Source: Holacanthus passer (Eukaryota > Chordata > Actinopteri > Pomacanthidae). From it: DNA of 64,000 bases. Location: the NCBI GenBank assembly GCA_025331565.1, contig JAFREQ010000039.1:5022001-5086000 (forward strand). Reading direction: 5' to 3'. Below, piece after piece: positions 12,840 to 25,600 of this stretch (the first letter of the stretch is position 1; each line of letters begins with the position of its first letter). Both the position numbers and the translations under genes were made by a program. The notes under the pieces were generated by a model. That model was not told the origin of the DNA. It ran no database searches and worked only from the letters and a program-made list of their open reading frames with translations.

Positions 12840-13190
12840 TATGAAAATAACGAATTGTAATTTAGTCCGGAAGGCGGAACCACTCCCCGGTGGAGCAGTT
12901 CTTCATCTCCCTCTGACATGGGTGCTGAATAAAGATGAGGGAGTGGCGCTCGGAGCGAACGGGCCACGACGATCCATCATCTCATTACACTTGACTGAAC
13001 AATACCACCAGACTGACATTCTAAGTATTAATAAACACATTAGGCCACCGTCTTCCTCTTCAGATGAACAGGTTGGCTGCCGTCCCGCCAAGCCACAATA
13101 GCCAGTAATCTCGGCCCAACACGCTCACACCGGGTGAGATCAGCTCTGCCGAGACAAAACCAATAATAAGGGGTCAACATGGGGTCAGTC
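12840..13190. other. Unique CpG-containing stretch, possible conserved non-coding element
   Basis: Higher complexity than its flanks, without repeat wording, with TAATTT/ATTAATAAAC-type homeodomain-like words and a 90-codon open frame lacking recognisable protein features. Conservation cannot be tested here. Confidence 0.2.
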
Positions 13191-15258
13191 GGCCTCGTAA
13201 CGTGTCTGCCTTCTGGAACTATTTTTTGTTATGCAGAAATTAGATTATAGCTGATAATCCATTCAGGGATTTACACACCAGGAAGTTGTTTTTTTCTGAC
13301 TCGCTGCTGATGGGTTTTGCCTGAAATGAAAAAGATCAGACCCTGGGTCATGTGTAGGTTAGAAAATTCCAATTTATTCCTGCAGTTTGAAAATCTGTGT
13401 TATTTTTGTCTCAGTATGACTTGTATCAATCCGATGCTGTCCTCTCGTCCCTAAAGTGGTTGTTCATGTTTCACTGTTCAACATGTGGAGGTCGACAAAT
13501 GCTGAGGCCTGGAGTCGCACCGTTGGAATACGACAATGAATTTTCTTGTTGGCTAAAGAAAAGCATTGCATTTATGAGGAACTCAAAACCAAAAAAAAAA
13601 CAAAGTTAATAGGTAGGTTGTTGACAAGTATGACCATTTCTTGCATTGAAATCTAAAACATCCTTAGTTTTTTAACATCAAACAAGCAACTTTTAAAAAT
13701 GGCCCTGGCTCGCATTGACCTCATCATGCACAAATGGAACAGTGACAAGCAGAGTTTTGCTGTGAATGATTATCTATTGCAGGAAATCATTAGAAACCCA
13801 TTTCTGCCAGGAAAGTTGATAATTAGATTAAGAGCTTGTGGTATGCTTTTGGAAATGGTTGCAAGCAATGTAAATTACACATGTAGTATTTAATGGGCTA
13901 TGGCTGCTTTATTCTGTTTCATTATGTCCACTTATCATTTTTTATGGGAAAACCAAAATTTAATTTCCCTTTAGTTTCTTGACACTTGGCAACTTTTCCT
14001 CCCAAAATGTTTCAGGTCATGAAATATCCTTAAAACAATAAAACCATATACAGCCATCATAGCAAAAGCAGCCTGTAAGCAGAGCAGCAGCTTCAGTACT
14101 CCTTGTTTGTCTACACATGATGCATTCAGGCGCAGTGTTGAGTGACGTGTTTTGGCAGAGTTTTGGCAGAACACATTCCCTGTAGTTATGTCCATAAAAA
14201 CAGAAAATAGATTTGAAGTATAAAAATACACTTTGGGTCAGGCTTGCGTGTTTGCACCTACAGCATGAGTGAAACCTGTGTAGACAGCTGTATAGTTTCA
14301 AAAAGAAATGAATCTGTTCCGTCAGACATGGGTTAAACAATTGACTGAAAAATGCAACTGAAACACACCTGTGCAGACAAGCTGTAAGATTTTGTGCTCA
14401 GGCTTTTAGTTTTCATCCTGAAAATTCAAGTCACTTAAAACATTTTTGCAACATTATGCTTTTTCACTATCTTTCTTTCTGAACATTAGATGAACAGTCG
14501 GTCATTAAATCCCAACACCTAACTAAAACTCTAATTTAATCCATTAGACAGAAATGTTTGTTTCTTGTTGCAGGTCAAGGACAAAATGAGCTAAATATAT
14601 TGCAACACTTCAATGTGAACACAGATGTCCTGCAGTTTTATGGCAAACACAATTTGCTTCAGATCAGTTACTGAAGTCAATTCTCTTCTCAGCTCAGTGG
14701 GGTTTTGCTGCTGATGGTTTGAACAGCTGTTTCTACATTTCACCCTCGGTCCCTGGCTGAAGCTTTGCTCGGGCCGACAACGGAGCCGAAATGATGAAAC
14801 ACAGATTTCTCAGCTCTGGGGTTCATCTGTGAAAAGCAGACACACTTGCATCTCAAACTTTTTCCACCATGTTTCTGCTGTTATCTTAAAATGCCGTTTC
14901 ACAATCGTGTGCAAATTGCACAGCCATACAAGGAAATGAATGAACGCTTGAAGAGTTTCAGTCCAAAGTAAAACCTTCACCATTTAAAAAAAAAACATCA
15001 TTTCTTAAAATGGCTGATGGCAAGACATTAACTTTAAAAACATTAGCACGAGTTCAGACATTGGTTGATAAAATCACAGCATACTTTCACATTAAATATA
15101 TTCAATTGTAATTGTAGCAAATGTCATTATGTACGAGCGCGAGGGAAAAGAAAATTAGAGTTATCAAGCTCGCTTTAAAAACTATCCTCCGAGGCATGAG
15201 ACACACACATGCAAGGAAATCACCAAGCCATCACCAAACTGAGATACTGCTAGAAAAA

Positions 15259-15261
<3 letters not shown>

Positions 15262-15289
<28 letters not shown>
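15262..15289. repeat. (GT)n microsatellite
   Basis: 14 GT units. Confidence 0.95.
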
Positions 15290-16175
15290 GCACCGGTCGC
15301 TTGACCCCCAGCATGCATGTGAATACATGAATACCAAAACATTGATTTCCAACTGTGACCTCCATGATTGCTTTTGCTTTTGGTCAGGGTTCAAGTTTCT
15401 CTCTTCGTCTGTCCGCAAACACATACCAACACACAGATGTTGGCTGATACCAGAAACAGAGTTTTCATGGTCAGTAAATTGAAAGCAGAACGATTGACTC
15501 ATCTAATCTCTTTTTCTCGAATCTGTGTTGACAGCCCTCCTCCTTGATTTTCAATGGCTTTCACATGTAGTTACTGCCACATAGACAGAACGGGTCATTG
15601 AGGACAGTCAGACAAAAGTGCTGCGAGTGGTAATTACAATAAGAAAAGGTGTCCGACCAAGTTATGCGGAGAGATGCAGCCATTAACCGATTTCACTATT
15701 CACCGTCAGCTAGACCGACTGTTTCTGTTTTCACTCTCAATTGCCAGGGCAACAGATCAGATGCAGATTGAAAGCAAACCTGTTGCGAGGGATGGATGAT
15801 ATCACAAATGCTTTGCGTGTATCACTTTATCCCAGCATGAGCTGGACAGGAGCATTTCGCTGTTCATAAACTAGAGCTCACCAAAACGAAACACCTGCCC
15901 TATGTGTTTTCAATGTCTGTCTTTCATTTTTACTAAAACTGGAAAAAAAAAAACAAGCCACATGTAAAATTAGATCAATTATTTAAAATAAATTATGAAC
16001 AATTAATCTAAAATAAGGTATGGCTGACACATGATAGCTTCATTAAAAATCTTAAATATGACAAATAAACAAAAGTCATTGCATTTTTTCGGCGGAAAAG
16101 GGCTTCCATAGTCATGTGTTTGTGAGGGAGCAACTGAGAGAAAGTTTCTCTCCCCTGCAGGTGACCATACAACTC

Positions 16176-16212
16176 TCAACCCTAACTCTGACCCTGACCC
16201 TGACCCTGACCT
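16176..16212. repeat. CCCTGA hexamer array (short)
   Basis: CAACCCTAACTCTGACCCTG and then ACCCTGACCCTGACC: about five hexamer units, beginning with one telomere-like CCCTAA. Too short for an interstitial telomere. Confidence 0.8.
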
Positions 16213-17379
16213 CTGCAGGGCCTCTCGGCATGCTCACTGACTCTGGATCATGTTTCTGCTTTGCAATAATCTGCTCTTCTGTGTTGTGGGTGTGTAATAC
16301 TGCAGCATGTGAGCTTAAATGGTGCAATGCAACTAAATACATTTGCTCGAGTAGAGTACTTATGTACAAAATTTGAGGATCTGATTATGACCAGGCCGCC
16401 TCAGTAGCATATAAGGTCAGTGTAAATTAGTGTGTAGTTAGTGCAGTTTCAATTCAAATCATTACATATATAGCGGATAATAATGTAGCATTTCTTCTAT
16501 GTCTCAGGTCTGTTCTGCAATAGATATATAAAAGTCATGTTAATATCACAAGCAGCAATTCATTGAGTTTATTTTGAAGCCCTGTAGTTGGACCATTATC
16601 CTTCAGCCGCCTTCTGCTTAAAGCCGCCATTGTTCTGTCAGCTATATCTTTCTATAAAGAGTGTGGAGTTTTCACAGTGGTGGGTCAGGAGTCACATGAT
16701 ACAGTGTGAGACATCAACACGTGTGTCCTCTAAAGACCAACTCAATGTTGATACGGCATACATCATGGTGTTTCTCTTTTCTCCCACTTGTTTTACTTTC
16801 CACATATGTCCGTTACCCATCTGATCCGACTTGGAACTCAAAGTGCAAAGCGCACAGTTCTCCATGGGCAAGAGAGCTTTATTCAGTTTTTGAGGCAGTG
16901 GATATGACACACAGGAAATATTTGTGTTGTAATTTAACCTTATTCAAAATAAGTTTCTATTTAAGTGTCAAGAAAAATGGCTTTAAAAATATCCCATCAA
17001 AGCCAAAATTAAGGACATATGTACACATCAAACAAAATACAATTCATTCATCTAGAAGCCAAAGCTTTAGGAAAAAGCTGATTGTGCGATTTGGGCAAAA
17101 TGGAAAGTGGATCCCATTTTCTTTTGTATCGTGCATATTGTATTATTTAAGACGATTAATGTTCCATGAAATGGCTTGAAAAAACTCTGAAGTCTTTCAA
17201 AAATTGGAATGGCAAGATGGATTTGATACGTATTCAGATTTTTTTCTGTTCTGCATGGCAAATGTTTTTGTCAGTGGTTTTTGTACTTCATGACAGCATG
17301 AAGATTAGACAATTGGTGAAATATGCTTTAGTTCTTTTTCTGTGTTTTGGACTTTCTCTGAAATCTACAAACTGCACTG

Positions 17380-17380
<1 letters not shown>

Positions 17381-17415
<35 letters not shown>
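17381..17415. repeat. (CTTT)n microsatellite
   Basis: Nearly nine perfect CTTT units. Confidence 0.95.
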
Positions 17416-17499
17416 GTGGTTCATTCCTACCAGTGAACAAATATTGACAAAATTAAGTTAGAGTTTATGAAGTTTGCATGTACAAGCTAGTCAAATAAT

Positions 17500-17545
17500 T
17501 GTAATAATTCAATTCAATTCAATGAACTTTATTTTTCCACCCAAT
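17500..17545. repeat. AATTC pentamer tail with 'GAACTTTATTTT'
   Basis: AATTCAATTCAATTCAATGA followed by ACTTTATTTTT. AATTCA tandem tails next to CTTTATTT are typical ends of fish non-LTR elements. Confidence 0.5.
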
Positions 17546-19314
17546 TTAACGCATGAAGAGCAGAACAAAAGTAAAGCAAACAAAAAGGCATCAAAAGCAA
17601 GATGGCAGCTTTAAGAAAAGAGGAGGCGCAAGCCAACAAATATTGTGAATGTTGTGACCAATTTGAAACAGTAAAGAAATACTGAATATTAAGCAGAAAG
17701 TAACAAATATTGAATAACAACAATAATAATAATTTAATCATTTCTAAGAGTTCTTCGAAAAGTCCTGCTTGTTTTGGCCACGCTGTTAGTTACTGGAAGT
17801 AAAAACGAATACAGTTTAATACTACAGCAAACTCTTGAGCAGCCAGTCTATCCGTTTACAGCGCAGCCAAACAAACTCACATTGTTTTAATAAAGAAGGA
17901 AGACATTGAACTTGCTGGATTTAGAGGTGTGCAGTCTTTCGCCTGCAGCTCTTCCTCAAACAGCTCCCTATCTCTGCTCCAGCTTCTTCTGTTGCTCCCA
18001 GAACAATATTCAAAACTGATCCACTGGCAAAGAAATGACTTGTAGACGCATTTTGAATGAACTGTCGCTTAACTTCGGTGACAAATATATTGCTTCCTGC
18101 GACCGCTTTACAACAGAAGCCAAACTGTTTTTCACCTGGTGAATGACAAGTCGAAGCAGCAGCAGTAAGAAATGTTTAGTTCGACGCAACAGTAGGTTAA
18201 TACAGGTCTGATATGATGTTAGGGCAGCGAACAAACGGTGACATAGGATTACATGCATGTCCATGTGAATCCCTTGTACGTAGGTTGGCAATTTAATCCC
18301 AGATGGCGGACCCCGCCACAAACAATAAAAACCGTTACATAAAGAGTTAATTCAAGAACTCAATGGATTTTGCCAGAAATTGGTGACTAAAAATAATATC
18401 AAAAACAGTCCGATTTCATGAAAATCTTAAGGATTTCAACTTAAAGCATTTTTCTCAAATATTACTGTAATTTGGCTTGACTGCACCTGCTCCACCAGCT
18501 GGGTATCTTTAGATGCTCCAGTCTTCTTCATTTTTAAGTATTTTTTGCATTTAATGACTTCACTGATGTTCAACAGAAAACAAGGGGAGGGAGATGAGGG
18601 ACAGCATGTAACAGAGTTCCCAGCCACATTTTGATTCATGGTTGGCATCTGTAAACCCCTCCACCACCAGGGCAACCCAGCCTTTTTTTAGAAACACTTC
18701 CTTTTTCCCTTTTCTTATTCTCCACTTTCATCCCTTCCTCTTATTCTGCAGTTTCACATTAAATCTTCTGCCCTGGCAGCTCAGCTCCCCGTCACAGAAA
18801 CTTCTTTTCCTCTCTTTCTCTCTTCCTGTAATTTCCTCCTCTCCCTCTTTTTTTTCCCAGGCGGTGACCCTTCCTCCTCTTCCACATCCCTGATTCAGAA
18901 CAAGAAAGGCTGTAACCCCAGACACACACACACAAAGTAACCTCAGCGTCCCAGGATCAATTACTGAATTAGCATCCCAGACCAGAGTTCCAGGAACAGA
19001 ATGGGAGAGAGAACAACAGAGAGTTATTTTTTTTTTTATCATTATCTCTTTGCCTTCCATTATTGTTTCCCTCGTGACTTCCCTCTCCATCATCTCTCTC
19101 TCACACACTGCAGCCTCCTCTTGCTTGCATAATCACAAAACTAAATTATAACTAAATCGGAAGATCCTAATTCACTTTCATTTGTTTCTGTCAAGCTGCC
19201 AGAGTTTTGTCCTCTGAACTGTACTTGTAGTAAATTGTTGAATTTCTTATTCAAAGATGAAATACCACACCATAAATAGACAAAAGTCCTTTCCTATTCA
19301 AGACTGATTAGATT

Positions 19315-19320
19315 CACACA

Positions 19321-19355
<35 letters not shown>
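19315..19355. repeat. (CA)n microsatellite
   Basis: CA run with one TA interruption. Confidence 0.95.
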
Positions 19356-19358
<3 letters not shown>

Positions 19359-19474
19359 TGGCCTGTAACAGGAGCCATGTGATTTTTTGACAGTAACATG
19401 AACCCATTCTTTTTTAATCTAATGTATAGTATCATGCCCCTATAGAAGCTACCCTCTGGTCATTTTCACAGTGT

Positions 19475-19475
19475 T

Positions 19476-19507
<32 letters not shown>

Positions 19508-19508
19508 T
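19475..19508. repeat. (GT)n(GA)n microsatellite
   Basis: GT run passing directly into GA run. Confidence 0.92.
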
Positions 19509-19857
19509 TAGAAGGGAAAATAGGGAGGTAGACCAACAGGTTTTATTGCTACTGTGTATGCTCTATGTTGTGTTATGCATCAAACACCACACTTATCTCT
19601 CACATTCCTGGGTTATAATAAGTTAAAATAGGATCATAACCAACAACCTACTGATCACAACATAGTGCTTCTCAAACTAGGAACTGGGAACATGTAGGGG
19701 GGCCTGATGAGGGGCTCCTGAAAGGCTTCTAAAAGAGGTAATTCCAGGCTTTTCCACCAGGGGCTGGATGATTGGAAGAAGGTGCAGATTGGTAGTTATG
19801 TAATATCATACAAGACTAAAGGTCTTCAGCGATGCTGGCAGCTCTGTGAGGCTGTGG

Positions 19858-20115
19858 TGCTACAAGCTAAATGCTAAAATCTGAATGCTTGCAATGAAAA
19901 TGTTACCGTAACATGCTGATGTTTAGCAGGTATAATGTTTGGTTTGTTCACCATCAGCTGAGATTGATAGAAAAATAAGTAGTATGGCAGGTATTTGGTC
20001 ACAAAACAAAGTATTGGAGAAACTGACATTTTGATGATTTCATTGCTGAGATATTTCAGTCTGGAACAAAGTGGTTGACCGTGGTAGACATTGCCATGCC
20101 TAACCAAAAGTAGCC
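19858..20115 (-). repeat. Teleost 'TTGAGATATTTCAGTC' interspersed repeat, copy 2
   Basis: GTAACATGCTGATGTTTAGC, AGGTATAATGTTTGGTTTGT, GGTATTTGGTCACAAAACAA and TGAGATATTTCAGTCTGGAA. Same family and orientation as the copy near 12 kb, shorter in the middle. Confidence 0.7.
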
Positions 20116-20629
20116 AACCAAAGAGCATTGAGGGAATGCAGTCCAGTGAAAAGGTGATATCTACTCCTCCCATAGCCAAGTAGTCATGCTATTAGTCATC
20201 CACCTTCCTGTCACGTTAAAGTATCAGTGATAGCGTTTACCAATTCTTGATCAGTGCAACCAATGAAAGATTCGTATGGGTGAGAGAGCGGTGTTTGTAA
20301 GTGTCCATGATGGCCCTTCCATTCAAATCATCCATCTGTTTAGAAGTTAGCTCTGAGGCATTCCTCTACTGGGGTTTTATGGGATCTGTGCATTTGTGTG
20401 TTTAGCCATAATGCACAAATAACCAACACTGCATACAAAATGGTGACTTGATATGTATTATTTGTATTTTGGAATTCAAATTTCATTGTTACCACCTGTC
20501 CCGCGAGAGCTGCACCCCAAGTGGGTTTTCAGGTGCTGCAAGAGGTGGAGTTCTTGAGAAGTGCGCTGCGGCATCAAGGAAATATGCAGGTGAACTTTTA
20601 AAGAGTCTTACGAATCTTACCAAAACTTT

Positions 20630-20850
20630 TGATCCTTAAGGGAACTGGAGTCCTTGAAAGGGCTAGGAGGGTCACTGAAAAGGTTCAAAGGGCCCTTCAA
20701 GGAGTTCCATATATTTTTGAGATGGTTCCAGCTCAAATCAGAACTCAAAATAATAAAAATATGTTCTTGAATGGGTTCCAGAGATCACTGGGAACTTTCT
20801 AGGGTCCTTGAAGGCATTCCTGGAGTCTTGGAAAAAGGTTTCCAGTTAAA
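20630..20850. repeat. Degenerate 'CCTTGAAGG' interspersed words
   Basis: GGAGTCCTTGAAAGGG, GGCCCTTCAAGGAGTTCC, GTTCTTGAATGGGTTCC, GGGTCCTTGAAGGCATTCC and GGAGTCTTGG recur within 220 bp. They look like a decayed minisatellite with units in both orientations. Confidence 0.45.
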
Positions 20851-21007
20851 TATGAGCACATACCTGCACATACACATCCGGAGGACGCACCCATTCACAA
20901 ATAACAGATCTCTGGTCTAGGCATCAGGATTTGAGTATGTGCTGTTTGGTTTTAGAAGTCTGAGTCAGGCTACCATTGGCCCAAGATAGCAGAGGAAAAA
21001 TACTGAC

Positions 21008-21008
<1 letters not shown>

Positions 21009-21042
<34 letters not shown>
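21009..21042. repeat. (GT)n(GA)n microsatellite
   Basis: Short GT then about 13 GA units. Confidence 0.95.
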
Positions 21043-22383
21043 CATAATAATGGTGAGATATCACTGCATTTTTTCACGATTGGTTTTGTTCTGTAAACTA
21101 AAGCTGTGTGTTTATCTGCTTATTTCTGCTCAAGAATTTAATTTTCTTGACTTAAAACTGGTGCCAACTCCCGGCAACAGAGCATCGGATTTGAGATAGC
21201 AGGGGGTTCAGTCTTTAAGCACGCAAGCACACACACTCACACGCCGCCCTGAGCGAGAGCGGGATGCTAAAAGCAGTTGGCGAGGCAGCGAAGAGGCCAA
21301 GTTTTGACAAGCCTCTCTCCGTCCCACACACGCTCTTTCACTCTACCCATCCTTCCCTCCCTCTGTCATCCCCTCCTCTATTTCCAGACGTTGCTCTCCT
21401 CCCATCTCCTCTCGTCCCAGACATGTCGGCAGCATTTTTTTTTTCCAGGGGGGACAGACACACACCATGAATTATTTCCACAGTCCTGTCCTGTATGAAG
21501 AGGCAGAGGGAAGGATTCGGGGCTGCGGATGCACTCCACATCCTCCAGCTCGCATCTGAAAAGTCGTCTTTTCGTTCAGCAGCTCAAGTGAAGAACAAAG
21601 CCAGCTCACATCAGTTAGCCATAGATGGATGCAGACTCGGTATCATCAGACATCAGTATGATTTCAATGAAGTGCTGTCAGATGGTTGAACAGGGTCTGA
21701 GACCCCCTTCCGTTGGGGGAATTAAATATCTGTGACAGTTTTTGTAACTGCCAAAACCCACAATGCAACAACGCCTGCTTCGTGCAGCGATTTGCCTGAT
21801 GTGTGGACTTTTCTCTCAAGGTCTCATTTACTTCTTCTCACAGCGATTTCTGTCACTTTCCATATGTACCACCAACAACACTATGAAATAACATCCTCTC
21901 GGTTAAAGATCATTTAACCTGCAACTTGTCAGCAAACACTTGCCTATTTATACATCCAGCAGATACAGAGCAATGTTCCCAACTTTGCCTTACCAATTTT
22001 CGGATATTTTTTATATTCTCAAAAAAGCACCCAGCAACAAATCTAGCAATGTTCTGAGCGAATCTTAACTGTTCTTTCTTGCAGAGAGTTGCCAGTATTT
22101 TACATGGTTGTAGGATTTTTTCTCAAATTACATCTGGTGCATCCTGTGTCTGGATCTTGCCACAACAATGACCTTTATTAAAAGATTTTGAAATTAGAGG
22201 TGGATTTAGGTGTATATCAATAAGATGATAGCAACTTAAAAAAAATAATTACAGCTAATGATAAAGCCTGTCTTTTTTTTCCCCCAGTTTTTAAAATTTT
22301 GACTTCTCGAGAAGGCTTTCGCTTCTTTCCACTGCATTCATTTGCATTCATGTTTGTGGCCATTTAAATGTCCGTTCTTCTTT

Positions 22384-22680
22384 TAGCTCTGTTTTGGACG
22401 TCATCAACTCCAGAGAGAAATATCTGACTCTTGAGCTGCTTAATGCTCCACTCCACATTCACCAATTAGCCACTAGCTGTGCCTGTCTGCCGTTTGGTGC
22501 TGAGCAGGTAGTGTACAGTGGGTTTTTAGAGCTTTTAAACAAAAATGATGCTGATGAAAGCAGTGAGACGGAACCACAACAGTTAAGTAGCAATAAATCC
22601 AGAACAATGAGCTGAAAGATGCTAAAACGCTCAGTAGAGTTGAAAGGAACTGCAGAATCAGAAAATTCACTGTGGGTTAA
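22384..22680 (+). repeat. Teleost interspersed repeat ('TTTGGTGCTGAGCAGGTAGT')
   Basis: GAGAAATATCTGACTCTTGA, GCTGCTTAATGCTCCACTCC, GTTTGGTGCTGAGCAGGTAG, TGTACAGTGGGTTTTTAGAG. A weaker relative is present at 26,920-27,010 (GAGAAATATC, GTTTGGTGCTGAACAATTAG). The open frame over it is not a gene. Confidence 0.5.
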
Positions 22681-25600
22681 ATAACATACAAGCAGTCATT
22701 TGATCTGTTGTTGATGCACAAATGCTGAATGTAGCTGCTTTAACAAATGCATTTTGGAAGCCTAAACTGAACTACATGTCAAATGCAAGTAGCTCCATGA
22801 CTATTGTGTACATCTATGTTGAGCTTTTCACATACACACATCACACATATTAAAATTTCTGTGAGATCAGTATGTAGGTTAAATAATTCAGCTTTTTTTG
22901 ATTGAATGGCCTGATGAAAGTCCTTATTTATCTAAAGCTTTCTTTATAAATATTAACTTAATGTGGTGGATATAGAATGCTATGTTTTTCTTGGGCATGG
23001 CTGCTGTCCTGTGCCACAGCAGTTTGGTTTCTAAAAGTTCCCTGCGTGGACCCTCCAGACTGTATGAACGATTAGGAGGCAGAAAGGGACACGTCAGCAT
23101 CTGTGTCTAGGGGTGTGATGAAGGAAGAGAGAGATAATGGAGAGGAAGTGAAGTGTTGGGACGGCTGGCGGACAGCAATGTCAAAACTTTGTCTGCTGGG
23201 GAAATGACGGATGGAGAGAGAAAAAGAGAGAGTTATTATGGCTTCCACTTAGAAGGATGGAGATTTTTTTTATGTTGCCCTCATTCGTCTTTTCCCTTTC
23301 TTTGTCAATTGTGAAAGTTTGTATGTGAGGAAGTGATTAAATTTCTCTGTTTCAAGTCTCATGAGTTATTGGTTTCCATCAAAATGTTTTCTTGATTTCT
23401 CCAAGTGGGTTGATGTTTTGTAATGGATGAAAGAAAAGTGATGAAAGAAGATCTGATTTCAATTCAGTACTAGTGGAACTGTCAGGGACAGCAGCTGGAA
23501 AACTGCTGGCTGACTTTTCAACATACGAAACAAGCAAATAATATTTGACCTCCAATCGTCCTAAATCTGTATTTTGTAAAATCCTTTCTCTATAGTTGTG
23601 TGGAGTTTTTTTTTTTAAACCACTAAACAATGTTTATGTGTGACAATGTCTCTTATTTCCAACTTCAGTATCTTGTTAATCAAATTGTTTTAACTTGGGG
23701 CTTAAGAAATTTCTGTTTTGAGGAGTTTTAATTTGAACAGATTTTCAATTAACCATCATCCAAAACATAAAGCAGATTCACTTAAAGGCCTGTGTATCCA
23801 AATTGCACAATCCCAGTACTCAAAAACATTTACAAAAACAATGAATTGACAGTTCAGGTTCAAGAAGTATCTAGAGCTTATTCCTTATCTACTGAACTTG
23901 TATTTTCTTCTTGTACTTCAAGAAGTTTGCCCAAAAGTTGTTTAAATGTTTGACACATTCTGACACATGGTCATTCCTGTTTTGGATAGTTCAGGCTGGA
24001 ACAAGCAAGAGCTGAAGTCCCAACCTAGAAAAATACTCTTTGATGCTGAAAGAACTGACTTCAGACTCTGACATTTTCTTTTATCCACCAGCATAACCCA
24101 ATGACCAGACAAGAACGTTTGTAGTCAGTTCTGACCTTTTTTTTGTTTGGTTTGTTTTTTATATACAGTGATAAATTTCAAATACACACTCTTCAGTATT
24201 TGCATAAGGGAACTACAGTATGGTTACAGTCGGAGAAAGGTCATGGTTATGGCAAATAAACAGTGATTGAGGTATACAGTTACGGTTAGGCAACTGAAAA
24301 AAGGCAAAAGTTGATTATAGGTCTGTGACAAGATGTGAACGTCAGGCTCCTGAATTTAAATGAGTCACGCTGAATGGTCATCCACCTCCCAGACCTCCAC
24401 AACCTTACTTTCCACCTCAGTACAAAAACGGCACACAAAGCTGTTTGCATGTTGGCCTTGGACGTGAATGACTGTCCAAGATGGATGTAATTCCTATGAA
24501 AACTAGGCTTGCAGGAGATTCATGCTATACCCCCAGACGATACTGTTCACCATTCAGTACAGCAACAAGACCATGTTCCTCTGCTTTCCCACAAGTTAGG
24601 TCAAACATACAACCAAGATCAAGCTACTGTTGTCACAAATTGAAATGAGTGTCTTTCCGGTGGTTGGTAGGAGAATTTTGAGCATGTTGAAACCCATGTG
24701 CCAACTGATTTAATAGTGGTCTGACATCAATAATTTCAATAAAAGTGTTGTGGGAAAAGCTGTGACTCACTTGAGTCCAGCCTTTAGAATCTTAAAAATC
24801 ACGTCCACATAGCCTCCAGAGCCACGGCAAAAAACCATATACATCTGCTCTAATGCAAGACAGTAGCCTGTTCTGGACCCGCTTACTAGAGAAAATGACA
24901 AACTACTGTTTCCCAGGAGAGAAATGTTGGCTCAGCGTGCACTTTTAGGAAGAATCTATGGGACCGGGAGCTAAAGTTAGTCTTCCTACTGTTGACAAAG
25001 TCATCTGGAATTCACATCAAAATATTACTGTGACATGAAAAAACAGAACAACTGCCTCAGATTAAGAGTCTACATTTTTATATGCTTTATAACCAATCAC
25101 AGCAATGATGACGCCACACCAGAAATGTTGAAATTAATCAGTAAAATCTGGAGGCTTTCTCAGTTTTATTTGCAGGCAGTCACCCCGGTTCACCCTGGCC
25201 ATTCGAATGAGTGAATTAAAAATTTGACATATGGGAAAATGAGTAATGGGGCTGCTGGGAATAGCAACTAAATTCTTTCCCATGTTGATGACTGGCGCGG
25301 TCCGCCTTTTCCTAGCTTACCATGCTAATGCCACTGCAGTATGTTCGCTGATTTGTGTGTGCAGAAGTGCCAGGGATTGTGTGTGTATGTGTGAAAGAGG
25401 TATAATGTTGTAATGACATTAAACAGCCATTCATAGAGAAATGAGGAGTAATGGAAGTATTTACTGAGTTCTCAGAGGGCTGTCAAATAGCATTCTGGAA
25501 ATTCATATTGGACATCCTTAAGAGACATTAAAGGAAGCTGGGAACAAAATTGTGGAGATTATGGAATAGTTTTTGACATGTATTCGCTCCCTTGCGGAGA

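Larger units (their letters stand above)
13200..19310. other. Intergenic: no gene recognised
   Basis: A/T-rich unique sequence with the microsatellites and pentamer tail listed. Open frames are short and featureless. Confidence 0.6.

Noticed and set aside
19660..19740. hAT-like end 'AGTGCTTCTCAAACT'
   Set aside because: The wording resembles hAT ends but no matching second end or target duplication was found.
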